Shown: positions 30,124-39,525 of the stretch, piece by piece
Position numbering within the stretch: position 1 is the stretch's first letter
Layout: every line of letters begins with the position of its first letter
Assembly (NCBI GenBank): GCA_023212725.1
Contig: JALBYF010000007.1
Coordinates: 186,001 to 250,000 of the forward strand
Length of the DNA: 64,000 nt
Origin: Tranzscheliella williamsii
Taxonomy: Eukaryota; Basidiomycota; Ustilaginomycetes; Ustilaginales; Ustilaginaceae
Direction: 5' to 3'
Program-made: the position numbers and the translations under genes
Notes under the pieces: generated by a model
Told to the model about the DNA's origin: nothing
Database searches by the model: none
The model's input: only the letters and a program-made list of their open reading frames with translations

Positions 30124-33100
30124 ATGCAGCCCTTCACAAGCATAGGACCTTTGCTGAACACGGGGCGACTCGATCCCACCAGTGCCACGCTGAAGAGCTA
30201 CCCAGCACAAGAGAGGAGATGCCAGGGCTCCACAAGCATAGTCCCAGCCGCCCCAGCACGCCCTGTCAAACGGCTCGCCCCGCCTTCAAGCTTTCATTCT
30301 GCAGCAGGCGTTCCTCTGAGGAAAAAGGCGGCTACTTCCAGCGATGACAGCTTGGCGACCAGATTACAGCCAAAGCTCACTGCCAGCATGTGGAGCAGGA
30401 GCAAATCCTACCAGCACGTTGACCTGAGCGGACCCACACGTAGAACGATTCTCGAATGGCTTCCGCGCGAGGTAGTTTTCATCATTCTTGGTATGCTCTC
30501 CTTTCACGACATTCAGAGCTTGCTGAAAGCCGACCGAAGAATCCGGCCTTTCGTCCACTCCAAGAGCTTTGCACCGTGGCGCAAACGCCTCGCTAGCTTT
30601 CTATATAGGGAGCGTCTCTATGATGAATCGATTGCCCTCGAGCAGGATACCATGTTTAATGCCGAGGCAAGCGACGAGCCGCTGCCTTCGCCTTCAAGGC
30701 TGAACCCACAGAATGCGGCCAACGAGGCTCTTCAACAGGTCGAACAGACCTTCCTGCTAGCGTTTGCAGACGCCCTAAAGAGTCTGCAACTCAAAACCGC
30801 ACCAGTCGATCTAGTAGACCTAGTGCCAAGTCTCACTAAAGTGTGGCATGCACACCGATCCTTTGTCATCATCCGCAAGTGGTGTCGCGATTTTGTGCTC
30901 GGGAGAGCCGCTGCAGACGATCTGCTAGCCAGGCTTGACCACACCACCGGCATCGAGGTTCTGGCCTTTGTACGGATCTACCTGGCGATAGCCCGCATAT
31001 CTCGAGCCTTTGCTCAGTCTCTGCCTCCTCTGCAGAGCGTCCGCTGCCTCGATTACGACTGCCGAATGGCGTTGACCGCCTTTTTCAATCCAAGCATCAT
31101 GATCAGGGATGACATGCGCTTCTGTCTAACCGACGAACAGGTACGGTTCGTACAGCACGACGTTAGGCCAGGAGAGCTGGTCAAGGTGCAGGCGTTCGCC
31201 GGTACGGGTAAGACCCGATCGCTGCTTTCGTACGCTGAGCGACGGCCCCACAAGCGCTTTCTCTATATCGCCTTCAACGTATCAGCCGCCAGCTCGGCGC
31301 GAAGCCGCTTTCCCTCCAACGTTGATTGCCGAACGATGCATTCAGTGGCCCTGCGACAGGTCGTGCTAACTACTGGTCAAGAGATCGGCGATCTTCGTGC
31401 CAGAGATGTCGTGCGAATCCTTGGCGAGCGGCTGCCTGAAGGACAAATGACCCGCGCTCAAACACTTTCGACTCAGAGTGGTCGAGACACCCGAATCACG
31501 CCGACGGCGGTGGCCACCTATGTTCTTACAACGCTGCAGCGCTTCTTCTTCTCCGACGATCTTGCCATTATGGCCGACAAGCACGTCCCATCCAAGGTCA
31601 GCACCGATACTGACCTCAAGATTCGATCCATAGCGCGCTGCGCCCAAGAGCTATGGGATCTCGTTCGCGAAGGCGCCGCCGACAAGGGTGGCAAATCCAT
31701 CCGCTGCCCCCATGACGCATACGTCAAGCTGCTACAGCTCCAAGCGCCCCACCACTCGGAGAATTTTTTCAAGCAGTTTGATGTGCTCCTGCTCGACGAG
31801 GCCCAGGACTTGTCTGCAGCGCAAGTGTCGATTCTCTTACGGGCCAGGAAGCATTGCGGCATCCTGATTGTCGGTGACGTCTTCCAAAAGATCTATGGAT
31901 TCAGGGGCGGAACGGCCAAAGCCTTCAATGAAAAGCTCTACCCAGCATCTGCCCGCTTCCAGCTAACTCGAAGTTTTCGATTCGGCAACGCCATCGCGAG
32001 CATTGCCACCGAGATCCTTTCGCTACGCAAGCCTGCAGCGTGGGAGAAGCCGGTCAAGAAGCCTACACTGAGCGGCGCTGCTGGCGACAGCGATCGCGTA
32101 TTTGCCGAGGTACAGCTACTGCAGCAAAGGGAGAGGGCAAGGAGGGTGGAAGCAGGGCGAGTCGAGGAAGAAGAAGAGGCGGGCACCGCTGCAGCAGGTC
32201 AAGATGAAGGTCGTCAGGCGATCCGTCTCCAAGTGAGCTCGGTCTGCGAAATGGGAAAGAGCGAGGAGATCTTGCCTCACACACGCATCTTCCGCTCGAA
32301 TCGGAAGCTCTGCCTAACGGCGCTGGCTTTGTCGGCGACACTGCCGGAACCACACAAGATGTTTCTCAAGACGAGTCAATCGCTGCAGCCGGAAGCCATA
32401 GTGCAGCTGCTTCGGGATGCGCACATCCTCTATCACAACGACTCGCGGTCCATGTCGCGAAGCTCTCTGCTGCGCGATTTCGGCAGCTGGAAGGACCTTG
32501 TCCAGCGTGTCGAGGCCGAAGGCGGCGGAGAGAGCAAGCTCAGTCTGGCCGTAGCGCTTGGCGGATTGCTGGCCAGTTCTGACTTTCTCGATCAAGTGGC
32601 TCTGCTCGAAACACGTTTTGGTCGTTCAGAGGCCGAGGCCACCGTAATCCTGACCACGGTGCATCAGGCTAAAGGACTCGAGTGGGACCGCGTTTTGGTC
32701 GAGGACGACTTCCGGCCTGTCTATGGTGCGGACCGCGCGCAACGGTTAGAGGTCTCTGGGCTCTGGCACCAGGACGAGCTGAATCATCTCTACGTTGCTC
32801 TCACACGAGCCAAGCGAGAGCTGGTCGTGTCCATGCCCGTGCTGCAATGGATCGCCGCTATACGAGGACTGCACACGTACACGCTCACAACCAAGCCCGG
32901 GCCTTGCCACCTCTGCCAGACGGCCAAAGCGCCGATTGTGGTCAAGCGGTACCGCATCGCCTGTTTCGACTTTCTCAACCCACACGGGCTCTCGCGGCTG
33001 CGCTCGGGGGAAGGATCAGCAACGTGCCGGCCTGGTGCGGATGTGGATCCGGTCCAGGAAGCGCAGGGATGCCTCCGTTGCCTGGCTAGCCGCGCCGAAG

Positions 33101-33339
33101 CGATCGACGATCCCGAGCTGCACCTCTTTGCAGCCTCTGCGTCCAGAATTGCCCAGCAGCGGCCTGCAGCGCCCAAGGTGTCGGACACCGCCGCCGGCTC
33201 CGCGCCCGCAGCACCGTCCGCCACCCGCTTCCGACTGGACACGGCCAAACACCCCTTCCTCGCCTCGGACCACCGCGCCATGAAATGGGCCGTCATGCAT
33301 CACGAATACAAGAGAGCGGTCTTCAGCTGGTTCTCCTAA
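30124..33339 (+). CDS. FBH1: FBH1 F-box DNA helicase (1071 aa)
   Basis: An F-box (ILEWLPREVVFIILGML, residues about 100-145) precedes a UvrD/Rep-family superfamily 1 helicase. Walker A is AFAGTGKTRS near residue 358, motif II is LLLDEAQDL near 556, motif III VGDVFQKIYGFRGG near 584, motif IV region LTRSFRFG near 617, motif V TVHQAKGLEWD near 842 and motif VI LYVALTRAKREL near 886. This F-box plus UvrD combination is specific to Fbh1, which joins an SCF ubiquitin ligase and removes Rad51 filaments to limit recombination. A charged, Glu-rich insertion lies near residues 670-700 and a Cys-rich patch (CHLCQTA and CLRCLAS) near the C-terminus could bind a metal. One exon, first ATG at 30124. Confidence 0.92.
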   Translation: MQPFTSIGPLLNTGRLDPTSATLKSYPAQERRCQGSTSIVPAAPARPVKRLAPPSSFHSAAGVPLRKKAATSSDDSLATRLQPKLTASMWSRSKSYQHVDLSGPTRRTILEWLPREVVFIILGMLSFHDIQSLLKADRRIRPFVHSKSFAPWRKRLASFLYRERLYDESIALEQDTMFNAEASDEPLPSPSRLNPQNAANEALQQVEQTFLLAFADALKSLQLKTAPVDLVDLVPSLTKVWHAHRSFVIIRKWCRDFVLGRAAADDLLARLDHTTGIEVLAFVRIYLAIARISRAFAQSLPPLQSVRCLDYDCRMALTAFFNPSIMIRDDMRFCLTDEQVRFVQHDVRPGELVKVQAFAGTGKTRSLLSYAERRPHKRFLYIAFNVSAASSARSRFPSNVDCRTMHSVALRQVVLTTGQEIGDLRARDVVRILGERLPEGQMTRAQTLSTQSGRDTRITPTAVATYVLTTLQRFFFSDDLAIMADKHVPSKVSTDTDLKIRSIARCAQELWDLVREGAADKGGKSIRCPHDAYVKLLQLQAPHHSENFFKQFDVLLLDEAQDLSAAQVSILLRARKHCGILIVGDVFQKIYGFRGGTAKAFNEKLYPASARFQLTRSFRFGNAIASIATEILSLRKPAAWEKPVKKPTLSGAAGDSDRVFAEVQLLQQRERARRVEAGRVEEEEEAGTAAAGQDEGRQAIRLQVSSVCEMGKSEEILPHTRIFRSNRKLCLTALALSATLPEPHKMFLKTSQSLQPEAIVQLLRDAHILYHNDSRSMSRSSLLRDFGSWKDLVQRVEAEGGGESKLSLAVALGGLLASSDFLDQVALLETRFGRSEAEATVILTTVHQAKGLEWDRVLVEDDFRPVYGADRAQRLEVSGLWHQDELNHLYVALTRAKRELVVSMPVLQWIAAIRGLHTYTLTTKPGPCHLCQTAKAPIVVKRYRIACFDFLNPHGLSRLRSGEGSATCRPGADVDPVQEAQGCLRCLASRAEAIDDPELHLFAASASRIAQQRPAAPKVSDTAAGSAPAAPSATRFRLDTAKHPFLASDHRAMKWAVMHHEYKRAVFSWFS

Positions 33340-33582
33340 GCCCACCGCCCCTCTGCGATCCGCTCGCCTCTTTCACCACCCGCTCTTCTCCAAGGGTTGT
33401 ATTATTAGCCATCGTCCAGTGTACCAGTACTGTCTAAGCTCGGTCACACAGGCTGTCTAAACTCGGGCGCACAGAGCATATGCGCTTGGCGAGCGCGGCG
33501 GGCGGATGCGCGTGCCGTGAGAAGAGTGTTGCATCGGTGTGCGAGCTGCGCGACATGCGGGTGATGGGCAGGGGGGGGGGGC
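33340..33582. other. convergent 3' spacer, FBH1 / BolA-like gene
   Basis: No gene. An uninterrupted G run at about 33571-33581 ends one base from the stop codon of the BolA-like gene. Confidence 0.4.
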
Positions 33583-34505
33583 TTAGACGCCGGCCATGCC
33601 GAACATGCCGGTTGCGTCGCGGACCTTGGCAACGTCGCTGGCGGTGAGGTGATGTTTCTGGGAGAGGAAGAAGTCTTCGAAGATGCGGTCGATCTCTGCC
33701 TCGCCGGGGGCGCGGCCGGAGGGGCCTGGGGAGGCGGCGCCTGCGTCGGGGGTGGGCCCGGCGAACTGCATCTCGAGGTAGGCGCGCAGGCCGGTCCAGA
33801 ACTCGGTGGAGCGGATCTTGTTTTCGTGCAGGCGCGAGATGGACGGACTCAGCGGCGCAGGCACCGCGGTACCCGGATACTGCGTACTCCCACCCGGCTG
33901 CGCACCCGGCGTCAGCGGCTTGCCCGCATTCCGCCCCGCTCGGCCAGACAGCGTCTCATCATCCGTCGTCAACGTCAGCTCCGGAATCGACACACCCGAC
34001 GCAGTCCGATTGTGCGACGACCGCCCCAGCCCCGTCGTAAGAATCGGCGCAGGCGCTTGCAGATCAGCCGAACTCGCACCCGCAGTCAACGACGCCGAAG
34101 CCGCAGTCAACGACGCTGGCGCTGCAGACAAGGACGCTGGCGCCGGCGCCGTGGTATTCATCTCTTCGTACTGCTTGACGGTATACGTTTTTTGGGAAAA
34201 GGCATGCAGCTGGGCAATCTCGTCCTTGAGCAGCTCGTTGACCATGCGATGCCGCTTCAGCGTTGGCAGCCCCTGGAAGGCATCGCTGACGATCACCACA
34301 TCGTACGCCTGGCCGCATCCGCCAGAAACATCAGAGACAACCTGCCATACTCCAAGTACAGCCGTGAGATGGATAAGCATAGGGTCAGCTCTTTTGCCAC
34401 TGTATCGAAGCACGCTCTAGCTGCCTATCCACGAGAACTCACCAGAGTCGACACCTTGTCTACCTTTTGGCGGATAGCCGCCTCCAGATCGTGGGACGAT
34501 ACCAT
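33583..34505 (-). CDS. BolA2-like protein with a long C-terminal extension (two exons)
   Basis: Exon 1 is 34443-34505 (MVSSHDLEAAIRQKVDKVSTL) and exon 2 is 33583-34341; the 101-bp intron has a GTGAGT donor and GGCAG acceptor in phase 0. Residues 1-80 are a BolA domain: the spliced product reads VSDVSGGCGQAYDVVIVSD, FQGLPTLKRHRMVN and LKDEIAQLHAFSQKTYT, with the Cys/His pair typical of the BolA2 (Fra2) group that binds Fe-S clusters with monothiol glutaredoxins. BolA2 proteins are normally under 100 residues; this one is 273. The extra part has an Ala/Ser/Thr/Pro linker with ASLTA repeats and then a likely folded end (STEFWTGLRAYLEMQF, EIDRIFEDFFLSQKHHL). Codons switch near 33850. Confidence 0.82.
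34342..34442 (-). other. intron of the BolA-like gene
   Basis: GTGAGT donor and GGCAG acceptor; removal joins the first BolA helix to the VSDVSGGCGQ strand. Confidence 0.85.
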
Positions 34506-35190
34506 CCTGGCGAAGCAGGGCGTTGGGTGGCACTCTGCGATGTGATCGAGCTGTCTATGTCTCGCGGTCCGATAGCAGCAGGGTTAGGCGTTTCCAGAAT
34601 CACAGAGGCAGATGGTGGTGAGCAGAGGCGATTGCGTTGGTGGTGGTGGTGAGCAGAGGCGATTGCCTTTGGCAGTGGTCAAGGCGGTGAATCTGATAAT
34701 CACCAATCCAACCACGCGCCTGCCATTTCGCAGTAATCCAATAACACAGCCGCACTTTCACACTCACTGCACGCGCCCTTCACATTCATATTCATCCTCA
34801 TAATGTGATTCGCGTTCACTATTTACGTTTCTCGACCTAACATAGCAGCGGTCCATCACAATCTAACACGACGATCGCGAATAAATCATGAGTGCGAGGT
34901 GAGTGGGTTCATGGTCTTGGTCTGGAAGACCTTTGCACTTGGGACTCTACTAGCAACAGCAACATGGTGATGGTGGCGCTGAGCTAGGGAAGCGCCTGTT
35001 CTGCTCACCGCTTTCCGTGATCATTATTGCTTCGACGGGGACGCTTGCTTGCGCAAGCAGGGCCATCAACTCGAAGCGCCTCCTTTGGAGTGCTGCGCTG
35101 GCGAGCCACAGGGGCACTAGCTGCTCCTGCAACGCCCAGCTCCGTCAGCTTCGCAACGTGTCCGGCTCTGTTGTTAGCAGCAGCAGAAGA
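34506..35190. promoter_or_regulatory. divergent region, BolA-like / NTA1
   Basis: No separate gene. A 22-bp direct repeat (GGTGGTGAGCAGAGGCGATT core) is at 34614-34635 and 34645-34666. A possible short NTA1 first exon starts at the ATG at 34888, followed by GTGAGT at 34899. Confidence 0.45.
34614..34666. repeat. 22-bp exact direct repeat, two copies
   Basis: Two identical copies begin 31 bp apart, separated by a GTTGGTGGT spacer; likely slippage. Confidence 0.75.
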
Positions 35191-36207
35191 ATGCGAGTCG
35201 CTTGCGTGCAGTTCGATTCCAAGCATGCTGATGTGAGTACCAACGTGGCATCGGTCCAGTCTCTCGTCGCCGACTTGCTCTCGCGCAAGGAGCAGCAGCC
35301 CATTGATCTGCTCGTCTTGCCCGAGCTTGCCCTGACCGGCTATGTTTTCCAAGACGATAGCGAGATAGCACCGCTCCTCGAGGATCCCGCTTCGCTCACG
35401 CCCTCCTCCACGCCCAGCCTCGCCCTCGCTTCTGACCTGGCAAAAGCGCTCTCCTGCTACGTCGTCGTTGGGTTTCCAGAGTCAACCCATCACCACCACC
35501 GCCACACGCCGCCTGTGCCGCCTGTGCCACCAGCTGGGCAGGCCAGTGCACCTCACGACGCCAGGCCCACAGACCCAGCTTGTCGTGGGCTGCCGCCCCG
35601 CACTCATTTCGCCCGTAATTCGGCCGCTCTGCTGGATCATCACGGCCAGATTCTTCATATCTTCCGCAAGCACTTTCTCTACCACGACGACAAAAGGTGG
35701 GCATCCGAGGGTCTTGGCTTTGAGACCATCACCCTGCCAGGATTAGGCACGGTCTGCGTCGCGATTTGCATGGACCTCAATCCCTATGAATTCCGTACCC
35801 CGTTTGATGCATTCGAGCTGGCGACCTTTTGTGTTCAGCAGGATGTCGACCTTCTCATCATGCCCATGGCCTGGCTTCTGCCCGCGGAAGATGGCGACAA
35901 TGACGCTCTCCCACAACAGGGTGAGCAAGCAAGCCTCCCGACAATTAATTACTGGGCGTTGCGGTGCAGACCCTTTTTCGATCAGGCCAATGACAGTGAA
36001 CGTGCTGCTCACCTTGCCAACAAACCAGCCGGCCAAGACAAACCGAGATACTTCATTGCGGCTAATCGCACTGGCCAGGAAGGGCCGTCCACCTTTGCTG
36101 GCTCGTCATGCGTTCTGCAGATGAAGCTGGGCCAGCGCCCGCTTCTCTTGGGCTCGCTCGGCGCCTATCAGCAAGCCCTCCTCCTGGTCGACCTACCCAG
36201 CACCTAA
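35191..36207 (+). CDS. NTA1: NTA1 protein N-terminal amidase (nitrilase superfamily)
   Basis: From ATG at 35191 (MRVACVQFDSKHAD) it is 338 residues. The carbon-nitrogen hydrolase triad is visible: Glu in LLVLPELALTG, Lys in IFRKHFLYHDDKRW, and Cys in VAICMDLNPYEF. The FLYHDD and CMDLNPYEF versions are those of Nta1, which deamidates N-terminal Asn and Gln so that the N-degron pathway can arginylate and degrade the protein. A His/Pro-rich insertion (HHHHRHTPPVPPVPP) interrupts the domain near residue 97. The same frame runs back to 35017 without an ATG; an upstream 11-nt exon at 34888-34898 spliced to 35058 would add an Arg/Ser/Ala-rich lead resembling a mitochondrial presequence. The effector genes begin 76 bp after its stop. 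Confidence 0.85.
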   Translation: MRVACVQFDSKHADVSTNVASVQSLVADLLSRKEQQPIDLLVLPELALTGYVFQDDSEIAPLLEDPASLTPSSTPSLALASDLAKALSCYVVVGFPESTHHHHRHTPPVPPVPPAGQASAPHDARPTDPACRGLPPRTHFARNSAALLDHHGQILHIFRKHFLYHDDKRWASEGLGFETITLPGLGTVCVAICMDLNPYEFRTPFDAFELATFCVQQDVDLLIMPMAWLLPAEDGDNDALPQQGEQASLPTINYWALRCRPFFDQANDSERAAHLANKPAGQDKPRYFIAANRTGQEGPSTFAGSSCVLQMKLGQRPLLLGSLGAYQQALLLVDLPST

Positions 36208-36283
36208 ATACAGCGCTCTGCGCGGATGAACCCCTTTCAGCTGGCAGCAACGGATGGTGTGCCACCCTTTTCTCGCATTCACC

Positions 36284-37438
36284 ATGCATGGGGCCCATGC
36301 TTTCAGATCTTGCCTCCTGGCTGTTGCTCTTATACTCATGGCGATCGTTTCCGATTGCTGTGCAGTGGCACTTTTGCCGCGGCTTGACGCCGCCCATTTA
36401 CAACGTCGAGGCCCCATGGAGTCTGGACGACGGTGGGCCGAAGGCGCTAGCTCCTCGACGCTGCATCCTGCTCGTGTACCGCCTTCCCGCGCTTACTTTC
36501 CCGTGCAGACGAGCTTTGACGATTTCGTGAATTCGATAGATCCAGAGGCAGTGCGCCATCTTGCCACAACAGCTCCCAGCCAACTTGACGCTAGGTATGC
36601 AGACGTACCCGAGCATCAAGGCACCTATATCTTCTCTACGGACAGAGCCAGAGTGGCAGACGCACAGCAGGCGCTCAAGGACTTCGGCTCCATCGCCGTC
36701 GTGCACGACGTCGACAACGTGCAAGGCGTGCAGAAACTTGTCTTTGAAGCGGAGCGCAGAGACCCATTGAAGGTTGAGGCCTTTCCAACAAGGGTAGGGA
36801 ATGCCCTCATAGGCACCTACAATCTTGGTCGAAGGATGCACCAGCTCAAAAACGCGGTTAAGAGCGGCGAGCTTGGTGCGGCGGAGCATCGCCGGATCTC
36901 CTTCGACAACCTTCCCCATTTCAACCGTATACCTGTTCTCAGTCCGGACACCGGAGAACTACGTCAGATGAAAGCCATCCTGGAGAATATCCACCTCTTC
37001 TACTACCGGTATTGGCCGCTCTTGCACGAAGAGCGACAGGAGGTGCTCGCCATCAGAAATAGCGCTGATCGTTTCGCTACACCGACGGATTTCGAACGGC
37101 AGGACAGGATCCTTACCTTTCTCGATGGAACTCATCAGCAACAGTTAAGATATGGCAAGAACCTTGCTTCGCTGCTGCATGGCGGGGAGATCGAGCCTGA
37201 CCCGGACCTGGCAGTTGCAAGGGCTGGGAACCCCCCGCTTAGTCAGATCAAGCGTATCCAGCCGGGTCAGCCCCGTGCACACATGGTAGAAGCATTGCAG
37301 CACCACGGTACCTTCCGCTACCGGCACACTGACAACCACAACCCCATTTTCGAGGCCACTATGGAGGAGAGCGGCAAGGTCAATCTACGCGAACTCAGTG
37401 GCAGCGAACTTGTCGATGAGCTGCATTTCTGGATGTAA
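36284..37438 (+). CDS. predicted secreted effector-like protein 1 (384 aa)
   Basis: ATG at 36284 (context ACCATG) gives a signal peptide with hydrophobic core LLAVALILMAIV; an in-frame ATG at 36254 would add ten residues. A dibasic site, LQRR, ends at residue 42. No enzyme domain is recognised. The C-terminal half carries the feature shared with the next three genes: IPVL at 216-219, then RYG with Tyr290, then LLHG ending at Gly300, and an ending HHGTFRY with a following acidic/Gly turn (ESGKVN). This is the longest member of the four, with an extra 90-100 residues before the shared part. Single exon, no transmembrane segment after the signal. Function unknown; secretion and clustering suggest a host-interaction role. 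Confidence 0.8.
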   Translation: MHGAHAFRSCLLAVALILMAIVSDCCAVALLPRLDAAHLQRRGPMESGRRWAEGASSSTLHPARVPPSRAYFPVQTSFDDFVNSIDPEAVRHLATTAPSQLDARYADVPEHQGTYIFSTDRARVADAQQALKDFGSIAVVHDVDNVQGVQKLVFEAERRDPLKVEAFPTRVGNALIGTYNLGRRMHQLKNAVKSGELGAAEHRRISFDNLPHFNRIPVLSPDTGELRQMKAILENIHLFYYRYWPLLHEERQEVLAIRNSADRFATPTDFERQDRILTFLDGTHQQQLRYGKNLASLLHGGEIEPDPDLAVARAGNPPLSQIKRIQPGQPRAHMVEALQHHGTFRYRHTDNHNPIFEATMEESGKVNLRELSGSELVDELHFWM

Positions 37439-38098
37439 GCACCTGCCTGCTACTCCCAGGGCCGTTCGTCCACAAGCTCCTGTCTACTCGCATGTCAACG
37501 GACGCCCGGCAGTCGGCACATACCGATGCCTCGCAGTACCGTCCGTAGCGGGAGCAGCGCGGTTCGGTTCCTGGCCCTCACAATTCATAATGGGCAAAGT
37601 CGGTACGGAGCCACGATAGCTGTTTGCAACAGAGCCGATGGCAGCGTCACCACAACTTCCTCGAGAGCATGCGGCTGTGACGAAGGGAATTCGGCGTATG
37701 CGCGTGCTGGCTCGTCGATGTCGTCTTGTGCATGAAGGAGTGTCGAATGTGATGCAGATGGTGATGCAGCGTTCGGAACTGTTCAGATCGCCAAGCCATA
37801 TAGTCGACCGAAGACAACCCGAAACAGTGGTCTAGATGACGTGCTAATCACCTGCTGCGGCTGCCTTTCATAACCAGAACGAGGGCGAGTAAGGACACCC
37901 GCTCTTCGCTTACCTCGTACGCCCACATTGAGCTACTATATATATATACAGTACCCACAGCCGCCTGATGCAGATGAGTCCGCCGGCAGAAAATGTTCTG
38001 TGCGGGTTGCCCTGTGAGGAAGGGATACGTATATAACAGGGACGTCTCTAAGGAGTTTAAGGTGTTGCCCAAGCTGACCGCTCGCTGCGCGTTTCAGG
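37439..38098. promoter_or_regulatory. intergenic, effector 1 to effector 2
   Basis: No gene. Contains a TA run at 37937-37948 and the effector 2 TATA box. Confidence 0.45.
38030..38036 (+). promoter_or_regulatory. TATA box of effector 2
   Basis: TATATAA, 69 bp before the ATG. Similar boxes precede effectors 3-6. Confidence 0.55.
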
Positions 38099-39028
38099 AT
38101 GCGCCTCGGTTGCCTAGGCTCTGCTCTCTTGTGCGCCGCCTGGGTGGCTACCTTTGTGGATCACACCGGCACACTTGCACGAGATGTCAGGCCTAGGCAG
38201 CCTCCTGGAAATCTGGAACGTAGGGACCCCCGACCGACGAGGTCGTACTACTGGTTCGAGAAAAACCACGCTGGCCCGTCCGATATTCAACCGGCAGATG
38301 ACATCGAGCTGGCTCCCGCCCGGCAGCACATTCCAAGCAGCCCGACCATGGATGCAAACATCCAAGAATTCCAGAAAGCCATCCATGACGGTGGTGGTAA
38401 GGCCCCAGCCGGAAGCGGTCCAGTATGGGACTTGGCCGGCCAACCGCACTACCAGGGGGTTCCCGTCTTTTCCAGTTATGACAGCAACGTACACTTCCTA
38501 GTGCAGGCGCATCGGGACGGAACTGGTTTCTACTACGATCAGGTCGGGTATCATGGGGCTCCGAGCGTGTTGAAGGTTAGTGCCAAGGCCGACGGCGGTA
38601 TCTCGTTCATCGATGTCGCCCCGGACGTAGCACGCGCTGTTCGTCTTTTAAGAGAGGGTGTCCCTCTGACGGATAGACGTTACGGAACCGTGCTGGCCAG
38701 TGTGCTATACGGGAGGCCGATGCCTCTCGGCCCGCAGCCTGCGCGCTCGATAGGCTCACCCCTTCGGGTGTTCAACTCGCAGGAAGCCATTCGAAGCCGG
38801 CTTGTCGATGCCTTGCAGCAACATGGCCGCTTCGAATATCACAAGCCAGACACCCAAGCAAGGTGGATCGTCCAGATGGATGACGCCGGCCAAGTCGTCG
38901 CCGTGCCGCATACAGAACCAGCCCGCGCCGTGCCGCGCACAGAACCAGCCCGCGCCAGATCGAGGTTCGCAGACCTTGCGCGCAAAGCCAAGAGTGTGTT
39001 CAAGAAGGCGCCAGATTTCCGCGCTTGA
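38099..39028 (+). CDS. predicted secreted effector-like protein 2 (309 aa)
   Basis: Begins MRLGCLGSALLCAAWVATFV, a short signal peptide. A dibasic site, LERR, ends at residue 42. The shared domain is clear: GVPVF (Pro122), RRYG (Tyr195), VLYGRP (Gly205), then LQQHGRFEYH and the hairpin-like WIVQMDDAGQVV. Residues 269-286 contain a nine-residue imperfect tandem repeat (VPHTEPARA then VPRTEPARA), followed by a strongly basic C-terminal helix (ARKAKSVFKKAP), which could act as a nuclear or membrane-binding signal. One exon, no cysteine-rich pattern in the mature part. Function unknown. Confidence 0.8.
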   Translation: MRLGCLGSALLCAAWVATFVDHTGTLARDVRPRQPPGNLERRDPRPTRSYYWFEKNHAGPSDIQPADDIELAPARQHIPSSPTMDANIQEFQKAIHDGGGKAPAGSGPVWDLAGQPHYQGVPVFSSYDSNVHFLVQAHRDGTGFYYDQVGYHGAPSVLKVSAKADGGISFIDVAPDVARAVRLLREGVPLTDRRYGTVLASVLYGRPMPLGPQPARSIGSPLRVFNSQEAIRSRLVDALQQHGRFEYHKPDTQARWIVQMDDAGQVVAVPHTEPARAVPRTEPARARSRFADLARKAKSVFKKAPDFRA

Positions 39029-39525
39029 CTCTTTCTTGTGCTTTTCCGCGGCGCAACGCTGGCATGTATGGCGCCGCAGAGGCCTTCACGCTGGTCGCAC
39101 CGTGTGGCGACGAATGCAAAGGCCGCGCTGCATGCCGCAGTAGCTAGGTGGTACCCTCGACTGTCTCGCCATTACGGCCCGCATGTGCGCCGTCTGAGTA
39201 GTGTGACGTCGCATGGGCCTCATCAAGCTGGCCATGAACCTTGCATGTGTGGTGCGCTCGACTGGGAATTATTCATGACGGCCGCCGGTGGGTCTGCCCC
39301 CTGAACGGATGGACTCATCACTCCGACTCATCGACAATCGGGGCGGGCTGGTGAGTGGCAACCTGAAGCGGCACCGAATGAAGGCCGGTCGTCGACAATG
39401 GTGGTTCCGCGCTGCTCAGGACTCGCCCAGCAAGGCATATAAAGCCGGGCTTGCACCGTCCCAGTTCGTTGATAACGCTCCAATCCACTTAACCTTCTGA
39501 GACGCTGCATCTTCTGGCTCTCACG
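39029..39525. promoter_or_regulatory. intergenic, effector 2 to effector 3
   Basis: No gene. Holds the effector 3 TATA box at 39438-39443. Confidence 0.45.
39438..39443 (+). promoter_or_regulatory. TATA box of effector 3
   Basis: TATAAA, 88 bp before the ATG. Confidence 0.55.

Noticed and set aside
33649..34545. 298-codon plus-strand frame over the BolA-like gene
   Set aside because: Highly Arg-rich, no domain, and it runs across the intron of the real minus-strand gene.
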